NCBI GenBank assembly: GCA_903884105.1
Contig: CAISDJ010000040.1
Location: 1 to 64,000 of the forward strand
Direction: 5' to 3'
DNA: 64,000 nt
Origin: an uncultured Pseudomonadota bacterium
GTDB taxonomy: Bacteria; Pseudomonadota; Gammaproteobacteria; Steroidobacterales; Steroidobacteraceae
Shown: positions 58,518 to 64,000 of the stretch, piece after piece
How positions within the stretch are numbered: the stretch's first letter is position 1
Layout of the letters: every line of letters begins with the position of its first letter
Notes under the pieces: generated by a model
What the model saw: only the letters and a program-made list of their open reading frames with translations
The model's database searches: none
Told to the model about the DNA's origin: nothing
Program-made: the position numbers and the translations under genes

Positions 58518-59191
58518 AGGCATTCGATGCCGCCACGACTCCGGTACGCGATATCAATCAGTTCCTGCACGGGGACTTGAGCGGCATCACCCGGGCCACG
58601 ATCGACAACCCCGACGGTGCCCACAATCTCGCCGTTGGGATGAACGCGCCGGTCACCATCGACATCCAGGGCCATGCGGGCTACTACGCTGCCGGCATGA
58701 ACAAGTTCGCGACGGTCAACGTGCATGGCAATGCCGGCCCCGCAGTTGCCGAGAACATGATGTCGGGCCGTGTGCATGTCAGGGGTTTCGCGAGCGTGGG
58801 GGCCGGTGCGTCGGCTCATGGCGGTCTGCTGGTCATCGATGGCGACGCGGGGTTGCGCTGTGGCATCTCGCTGAAAGGCGGCGACATCGTTGTCGGCGGC
58901 AGCGTCGGCAACTTCTCGGCGTTCATGGCGCAAGCGGGTCGGCTCGTCATCTGCGGTGACGCGGGTGATGGCCTCGGTGACTCGCTGTACGAAGCCACGC
59001 TGTACGTGCGCGGCAAGATCAAGTCGCTGGGTGCAGATGCCCGCATCGAGCCGATGACGGACGCAGACATCGCTTCTGTCGACGGCCTGCTCAAGGCCGC
59101 TGGCCTCCAGCACTCGGCCCGTGAGTTCAAACGCGTCAGTTCCGCACGCACCCTCTATCACTGGAATGCGGACGCGCAGCAGGAGTATTGA
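58505..59191 (+). CDS. mgsB: N-methylglutamate synthase subunit B (GltB C-terminal, GXGXG domain)
   Basis: This 228-residue protein has the repeated Gly-rich beta-helix of the glutamate synthase GXGXG domain, with HGNAGPAVAENMMSG, SVGAGASAHGGLLVIDGDAG and GGSVGNFSAFMAQAG. It is the structural domain linking amidotransferase and synthase parts, here a separate subunit (GlxC/MgsB). ATG 58505 overlaps mgsA by 13 nt. Confidence 0.86.
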   Translation: MGSLKAFDAATTPVRDINQFLHGDLSGITRATIDNPDGAHNLAVGMNAPVTIDIQGHAGYYAAGMNKFATVNVHGNAGPAVAENMMSGRVHVRGFASVGAGASAHGGLLVIDGDAGLRCGISLKGGDIVVGGSVGNFSAFMAQAGRLVICGDAGDGLGDSLYEATLYVRGKIKSLGADARIEPMTDADIASVDGLLKAAGLQHSAREFKRVSSARTLYHWNADAQQEY

Positions 59192-59192
59192 G

Positions 59193-60548
59193 ATGGCCAC
59201 CGCTCCCACCTCCCCCGACCTGATGTCGCTCGAAGAGAGCGCGTCTTTCGACTTGTCAGTCATCCACTACATCCAGCACGCTTCGGCGACCGGCCTGTAT
59301 GAGATCCGCGGCCTCGGCGCCAAGCGCAAGCTGCCGCACTTCGACGACCTGTCTTTCCTCGGCGCCTCGATGTCGCGCTACCCGCTCGAGGGCTATCGCG
59401 AGAAGTGCACGACGACTACGCTGCTCGGCACGCGTTTCGCCAAGAAACCCGTGGAACTCGCCATCCCGATCACCATTGCCGGCATGAGCTTCGGCGCGCT
59501 CTCGGCCAACGTGAAGGAAGCACTGGGACGAGCCGCCACGGAGATGGGCACATCGACGACCACCGGCGACGGCGGCATGACGCAGGAAGAGCGGCAGTCG
59601 TCGAAGACGCTGATCTATCAGTGCCTGCCCTCCCGCTACGGCTTCAACCCGGACGACCTGCGCAGGGCCGATGCCATTGAAGTGGTGATCGGCCAAGGGG
59701 CGAAGCCCGGCGGCGGAGGCATGCTGCTCGGCCAGAAGATCAGCCCGCGTGTCGCCAAGATGCGGACGCTGCCCGAAGGCATCGATCAGCGCTCGGCCTG
59801 CCGGCATCCAGACTGGACCGGTCCCGATGACCTCGCCATCAAGATCAAGGAGCTGCGCGAGATCACCGATTGGCAGAAGCCGATCTACGTGAAAGTCGGC
59901 GCGACCCGCGTGTTCCATGACGTGAAGCTGGCCGTGCACTCCGGGGCCGACGTGGTCGTCGTCGACGGCATGCAGGGCGGAACGGCCGCCACCCAGTGGG
60001 CGTTCATCGAGCATGTCGGCATCCCTACGCTGGCGGCGGTGAGGCAAGCAGTGGACGCGCTCGAAGAGCTCAACATGAAGGACCAGGTGCAGCTGATTGT
60101 CTCAGGTGGCATTCGCACCGGAGCCGATGTCGCGAAGGCGTTGGCGATGGGCGCCGATGCGGTTGCCATTGGCCAGGGGGTGCTGTTCGCGCTCGGCTGC
60201 AACTCGCAGACCTATGTACAGAAGGGACAGCACATTTCCGCCGTCGACGACTACCACAAGCTCGGCACGGTGGCGGGCCGCTGCCATCACTGCCACACCG
60301 GCAAGTGCCCAGTAGGCGTGACGACGCAGGATGTGATCCTCGAGCAGCGCCTCGAACCCGAGGTGGGTGCGAAGCGCGTCCGCAACTACCTGAAGACCCT
60401 CAACATGGAGCTCACCATGCTCGCCCGCGCGTGCGGCAAGCAGAACGTGCATCACCTGGAGAAGGAAGACCTGGTCGCGTTGACCATTGAAGCCGCCGCC
60501 ATGGCGGGCATCCCGCTGGCCGGCACGTCGTGGATTCCGGGAACTTAA
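59193..60548 (+). CDS. mgsC: N-methylglutamate synthase subunit C (FMN-binding glutamate synthase domain)
   Basis: This 451-residue protein has the FMN/2-oxoglutarate barrel of glutamate synthase. Motifs are AGMSFGALSANVKEALGRAA, TTTGDGGM, GQGAKPGGGGMLLG and VSGGIRTGADVAKALAMGADAV. The 3Fe-4S cysteine region is CHHCHTGKCPVGVTTQD. It would aminate 2-oxoglutarate with the methylamino group to give N-methylglutamate. It follows mgsB after an AGGAG site. It ends 9 nt from the convergent transporter gene, with only a small AACGC/GCGTT stem between. Confidence 0.88.
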   Translation: MATAPTSPDLMSLEESASFDLSVIHYIQHASATGLYEIRGLGAKRKLPHFDDLSFLGASMSRYPLEGYREKCTTTTLLGTRFAKKPVELAIPITIAGMSFGALSANVKEALGRAATEMGTSTTTGDGGMTQEERQSSKTLIYQCLPSRYGFNPDDLRRADAIEVVIGQGAKPGGGGMLLGQKISPRVAKMRTLPEGIDQRSACRHPDWTGPDDLAIKIKELREITDWQKPIYVKVGATRVFHDVKLAVHSGADVVVVDGMQGGTAATQWAFIEHVGIPTLAAVRQAVDALEELNMKDQVQLIVSGGIRTGADVAKALAMGADAVAIGQGVLFALGCNSQTYVQKGQHISAVDDYHKLGTVAGRCHHCHTGKCPVGVTTQDVILEQRLEPEVGAKRVRNYLKTLNMELTMLARACGKQNVHHLEKEDLVALTIEAAAMAGIPLAGTSWIPGT

Positions 60549-60557
60549 CGCGACAGG

Positions 60558-61340
60558 TTAGCGTTGAGACGCTTCGGCCTCGAGGGCATCCGCGCTCTCG
60601 TGGCCGAGGTACGCGCGAATACCTCGCCGTACGACGTAGAGCACGGGGATCATCGCGATCGCCGCGCAGAACTTGTAGGCATAGTTCACTGTGCCGACCG
60701 CGAGGAATTGCGGGATCGGCCAGTGCTGCGGGCCGATGACGAACGCGATGTAAAGCACCACGAAGCTGTCGACGAGCTGCGAGACGGCCGTCGAGCCGGT
60801 AGCACGCAGCCAGATCCACTTCTCCCCCGTGATGCGGCGGATCCGGTGGAACACCGCCACGTCCAGCAGCTGTCCGATCAGGAACGCGATGATCGAGCCC
60901 ACGATCGTCCACATTCCCTGCCCGAACACGTTGCTGAACGCCGCCTGCATGTCCGGCACGCCGCGCTCGGCATTCACCGTCACCCACCACCCGGCCGGCT
61001 CCAGCCCGATCATCAGGTACGCCGCGATGAACGCGTACGAGATCAGCGCCACCGCCAGCCACGAAATGAACCGCACGCCTTTAGGCCCGTAGTACTCGTT
61101 GATGATGTCCGTCATCACGAACACGAACGGCCACAACAGTACGCCCGCCGTGAACGACAGCGACCCCGTCTGCCCGAACAGGTTCCAGTTCAGCGGCTCG
61201 ACGCCGAGCGTGCCTTCCAGCGCAAAGATCTTGACGCCGATGAACTCGGCAATCAGTGCATTGGCGACAAAGAACCCCGACAGGATCAGGAACAGCCGTG
61301 TGGCACGGGAAGCGAAGGCGGAATGGGGCACGACTGACAT
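60558..61340 (-). CDS. VUT-family queuosine precursor transporter (YhhQ-like)
   Basis: This 260-residue membrane protein has about six hydrophobic helices and the family features FFVANALIAEFIGVKIF, FVMTDIINEYYGP and VSQLVDSFVVLYIAF. YhhQ/VUT proteins import the queuosine precursors preQ0 or preQ1. ATG 61340 lies 23 nt after the RTX gene stop on the same strand. It pairs functionally with queG at 40485 but is 20 kb away. Confidence 0.88.
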   Translation of the reverse strand: MSVVPHSAFASRATRLFLILSGFFVANALIAEFIGVKIFALEGTLGVEPLNWNLFGQTGSLSFTAGVLLWPFVFVMTDIINEYYGPKGVRFISWLAVALISYAFIAAYLMIGLEPAGWWVTVNAERGVPDMQAAFSNVFGQGMWTIVGSIIAFLIGQLLDVAVFHRIRRITGEKWIWLRATGSTAVSQLVDSFVVLYIAFVIGPQHWPIPQFLAVGTVNYAYKFCAAIAMIPVLYVVRRGIRAYLGHESADALEAEASQR

Positions 61341-61363
61341 GCCCCGATTGTAACCAGAACCCG

Positions 61364-64000
61364 CTACATCAGTCTAACCGCGCTGTCCTGCAAGGCTGCC
61401 GCAGGCAACAGCCCTTGCGGTTCCAGCCCAAACTCGGCCGCCCCAAGGAGGCCTAGCGCCGGGGTCAGCGACAGATCGCTGAACGAGCCGGCCAGCCCAT
61501 AGCGATACGCCAGATCTCCGCCGATAGCCGCCGTATCACTGCCTCCCCAATGCTGGGCGGTCATCGCATTGCTCAAGGCCCAGCTGGTCAGTCTCGGGTT
61601 CCTGGCACGCGCAGCATCGAAGGCCGCCACCAGGCCGTCGAAATCGAAACTCTCCACGCGTCGGTTCCGTAGCGGATCCGTAGAGCCCGGCAAGTAGTCC
61701 GAGCTCCCCTCGATCACGATCTGCAGCCGATCAACGCTGCGAGTGGCGGCGCTGCCGTAGTAGCCAGAGAAGGTGATCTGGTCCGTCCCGCCCGTCAGCA
61801 GGATGAGATTGGTGCCGCTGCGGCGGAACTGTAGTGACGACAGCGGGATTCCCCCGCCGAGAGACAGCGTATTGTCCTGGGCCGTACTCACTGCCACCGT
61901 ATCCTGACCATCGCCGCGATTGAAGAGGATGACGTCAGGCCCGGCGCCGGGGTTGATTGAATCGGTGCCTTTGCCGCCAATCAGCAGGTCAGCCGAGGAA
62001 GTCCCGGTCAACGTATCGGCACCCGCTCCACCGCTCTGCAAGGAATTGCCGCCGCTGTCGCTCAGTACGTCGTTGCCGGTTCCCCCTTCGAGCACGTCCA
62101 CCCCGAAGCCCCCGTTCAACGCGTTGGCTCCGCTGTTCCCGCGGACCAGGTTGGAGAGGGTGTTCCCGCCGCCGTTGATGGCAGCACTGCCCGTCAGGAA
62201 GAGAATCTCAACGTCACTGGCGAGCGTGTGGGTCACCGACGCATTGACCAGGTCCATGCCCTCACCCGGGCGCTCGATGACCACATCGCCGGTGGAATCG
62301 ACGCTATAGGTGTCGTTCCCGCCGCCGCCGATGAGCCGATCGGCTCCGGCGCCGCCATTCAGCGTATTGGCTGCTTCGTTGCCGGAAATGCTATTGGCCA
62401 GCGCATTGCCGGTCCCGCTGATCGGTGCGGATCCCGTGAGTACGAGGTTTTCGAGATTGGCGCCCAGCGTCCTCGTGCCGGAACTCCGGACCGTATCAAT
62501 GCCTGCCTCGACTGCCTCCACGATCAGATCGCTGGCCCCATTGACAACATAGGTGTCGTTTCCCAGCCCTCCCGCCAGTGTGCTGCCGCGGCCGTTCCCC
62601 GCCAGCGTGTTGTCCGCTGCGTTTCCCATCCCCGTCAACGCGGACAGTCCCAGCAACTCAAGGTTCTCCAGGCCCTCTCCGAGCACGAATGAGATGGCAG
62701 TCCGGATGGTATCGAGTCCGGCTAGATCCACAATGCGATCGCCTGCATCGTCGAGATAGTACGTGTCACTGCCCGCACCCCCGTCCAGCAAATCCGCCCC
62801 TTCATGGCCGTCGAGCACGTCATCGCCGAGCCCTCCAACCAGGATGTTGTCGGCGGCGTTGCCGTGTAGTTCGTTGTCGAGCGCGTTGCCAATGCCGGTG
62901 ATTGCCGGCCCGTTGAGCAGATACAGGCGTTCCACGTTCTCACCGAGGGCATAGTCGGATTCGCTGCCGACCGCATCGCTTCCCTCGCCCGCAAACTCAA
63001 TGATGCTATCGAGCGGCGAGCGTACGTAATACATGTCATTGCCCGGACCGCCGTACATCGCGCTGCCTCCTCCAGGAATGATGATGTTGCCAACGATGAT
63101 GTTGGCCGTCCCATAGAGCGTATCGTCCCCTTCTTCGCCATAGAGCTGGTCGACGCCCGCGCCTCCTTCCAGCCGATCATCGCCAGGCCCTCCATAGACA
63201 AGGTCGTTGCCGACATCGAATGTTCCGCCATCGCCGCCGAGATTGTCGTTGCCCGCCCCTCCCCTGACGATGTCGTCTCCAGCACCCCCGGCAACCTGGT
63301 CGTCACCGTTCCCACCGTCCAGAAGATCGGCGCCCACGCCTCCCCAGATCAGGTCATTCCCTTCCAGACCAAAGACCTCATGGCTTTGCTGCTGTCCGTC
63401 GAGCACGATGGAGTCACGCCCGCTCGTCCCATCGATATGGATCGGGACCACCACTGTCAGGTCGACGGAAACCTGTGTGCCGAGACCCCCGCGGTCGGTC
63501 ACCGTCACCGCGATGGAGCGAGTCCCCGCATCCGCGACTGTCGGCGTCCCGGACAAAGTGCGAGTCACGGGATCGAAGGACAGCCAGGACGGAAGATCCG
63601 CCCCGCTCGCAAGCACGACTGAGTAGGCAAGAGCGTCGCCAGCGTCACCATCGACAAATGCAGCGGATGGCACGACCCATGAGAACGGCCGGTCGCGGGG
63701 CGCAAACAGATCGGGCAATGCAACCGCGGCTCTCGGAGAGTGATTGCCTGGATTCAATGCGTCGAGCGCCGACCTGTCGAAGCGTGTCCCGTCGGCAAGC
63801 TCGATGGCATCGACCGATTCCGCACTCCCCCGGGACCACCTGGCGAGGAGCACATTGCCAGGCTCACCCCCCTCGATGCCGATCAGCAATCCCTCAGGAC
63901 GCTCTGTCACCGTCAGGTCGCCGAGGCCGATGCCAGCGCCGAATCGCACCACATCCGCCTCGCCCCCTGAGTCGACCAGAATGTCGCGACCACCCCCCCG
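61364..64000 (-). CDS. RTX-type calcium-binding secreted protein, N-terminus outside window
   Basis: The frame is open to the window edge, with 878 codons visible. Near the visible N-terminus is an RTX-like stretch. A cadherin/He_PIG-type domain follows (SWLSFDPVTRTLSGTPTVADAGTR), then many G-G-x-G-x-D nonapeptides (GGAGDDIVRGGAGND, GGAGADRLIGGGGND). They alternate with repeated NLVLTGSA..GTGNALANSISGN units. The C-terminus is non-repetitive with an acidic/hydrophobic tail, where type I secretion signals lie. No T1SS genes are in view. Likely a large adhesin or haemolysin-type protein. Confidence 0.88.
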   Translation of the reverse strand, partial: RGGGRDILVDSGGEADVVRFGAGIGLGDLTVTERPEGLLIGIEGGEPGNVLLARWSRGSAESVDAIELADGTRFDRSALDALNPGNHSPRAAVALPDLFAPRDRPFSWVVPSAAFVDGDAGDALAYSVVLASGADLPSWLSFDPVTRTLSGTPTVADAGTRSIAVTVTDRGGLGTQVSVDLTVVVPIHIDGTSGRDSIVLDGQQQSHEVFGLEGNDLIWGGVGADLLDGGNGDDQVAGGAGDDIVRGGAGNDNLGGDGGTFDVGNDLVYGGPGDDRLEGGAGVDQLYGEEGDDTLYGTANIIVGNIIIPGGGSAMYGGPGNDMYYVRSPLDSIIEFAGEGSDAVGSESDYALGENVERLYLLNGPAITGIGNALDNELHGNAADNILVGGLGDDVLDGHEGADLLDGGAGSDTYYLDDAGDRIVDLAGLDTIRTAISFVLGEGLENLELLGLSALTGMGNAADNTLAGNGRGSTLAGGLGNDTYVVNGASDLIVEAVEAGIDTVRSSGTRTLGANLENLVLTGSAPISGTGNALANSISGNEAANTLNGGAGADRLIGGGGNDTYSVDSTGDVVIERPGEGMDLVNASVTHTLASDVEILFLTGSAAINGGGNTLSNLVRGNSGANALNGGFGVDVLEGGTGNDVLSDSGGNSLQSGGAGADTLTGTSSADLLIGGKGTDSINPGAGPDVILFNRGDGQDTVAVSTAQDNTLSLGGGIPLSSLQFRRSGTNLILLTGGTDQITFSGYYGSAATRSVDRLQIVIEGSSDYLPGSTDPLRNRRVESFDFDGLVAAFDAARARNPRLTSWALSNAMTAQHWGGSDTAAIGGDLAYRYGLAGSFSDLSLTPALGLLGAAEFGLEPQGLLPAAALQDSAVRLM

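Noticed and set aside
60540-60570. Rho-independent terminator between mgsC and the VUT gene
   Set aside because: The AACGC/GCGTT stem is only 5 bp, lacks a T run and overlaps the VUT stop codon.

Overview
The window is high-GC, densely coded bacterial chromosome. The housekeeping block from about 29 to 46 kb has the order purA - yjeT(DUF2065) - hflC - hflK - hflX - hfq - miaA - mutL - amiC - tsaE - nnrE/D, divergent queG, then panC - panB - dNK - folK - pcnB. A DUF2065 gene, rather than hisZ, lies between hflC and purA. This order is characteristic of Gammaproteobacteria. The endonuclease-type MutL and the many periplasmic binding proteins fit a free-living, early-branching or xanthomonad/nevskia/steroidobacter-like gammaproteobacterium. 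I cannot name a genus.

Layout. (1) 1-14.4 kb: an unbroken minus-strand run of 15 genes, every gap 40 nt or less. It has three uptake systems (Bug/TctC binding protein, Liv-type ABC with a fused LivM-LivG and two tandem binding proteins, NMT1/Tau-type ABC), two beta-hydroxyacid dehydrogenases, two carboxymuconolactone-decarboxylase (CMD) family proteins, an MmgE/PrpD protein and a GntR regulator. A second MmgE/PrpD gene is divergent at 14.5 kb. This looks like a catabolic operon for an unidentified organic acid. (2) 15.9-28.9 kb: a probable deletion scar with two gene remnants, an AGCS symporter, a shikimate/quinate-type dehydrogenase, a cyclophilin lipoprotein, an Lhr helicase, a DUF3109-like Cys protein, pntAB and an alpha/beta hydrolase. 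(3) 29-46.1 kb: the housekeeping block. It contains a large octamer inverted repeat (41562-41737) and a symmetric bidirectional promoter (40463-40484). (4) 46.1-49.5 kb: tRNA-Glu(CTC) followed by an accessory stretch of visibly lower GC, with small ORFs, a GAF-GGDEF-EAL protein and an IS3-family remnant. (5) 49.5-60.5 kb: a 24-residue membrane peptide, an XRE-cupin regulator and a divergent nine-gene operon. The operon holds purU, four sarcosine-oxidase-like genes, a type III glutamine-synthetase-like gene and three split glutamate-synthase-like genes. I read it as the N-methylglutamate pathway (mgdABCD-gmaS-mgsABC) for methylamine-type nitrogen and C1 use. (6) 60.5-64 kb: a VUT/YhhQ queuosine-precursor transporter and the C-terminal part of a large RTX-type secreted protein cut by the window edge.

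How they work together: in region 5, methylamine nitrogen would be loaded on glutamate by GmaS, transferred by MgsABC to give N-methylglutamate, and demethylated by MgdABCD. This releases glutamate and a C1 unit on tetrahydrofolate, and PurU can hydrolyse formyl-THF to formate. The XRE-cupin gene is the obvious candidate regulator. QueG (40.5 kb) and the VUT transporter (60.6 kb) are both queuosine functions, though far apart. All coordinates were worked out by hand and no database search was run.
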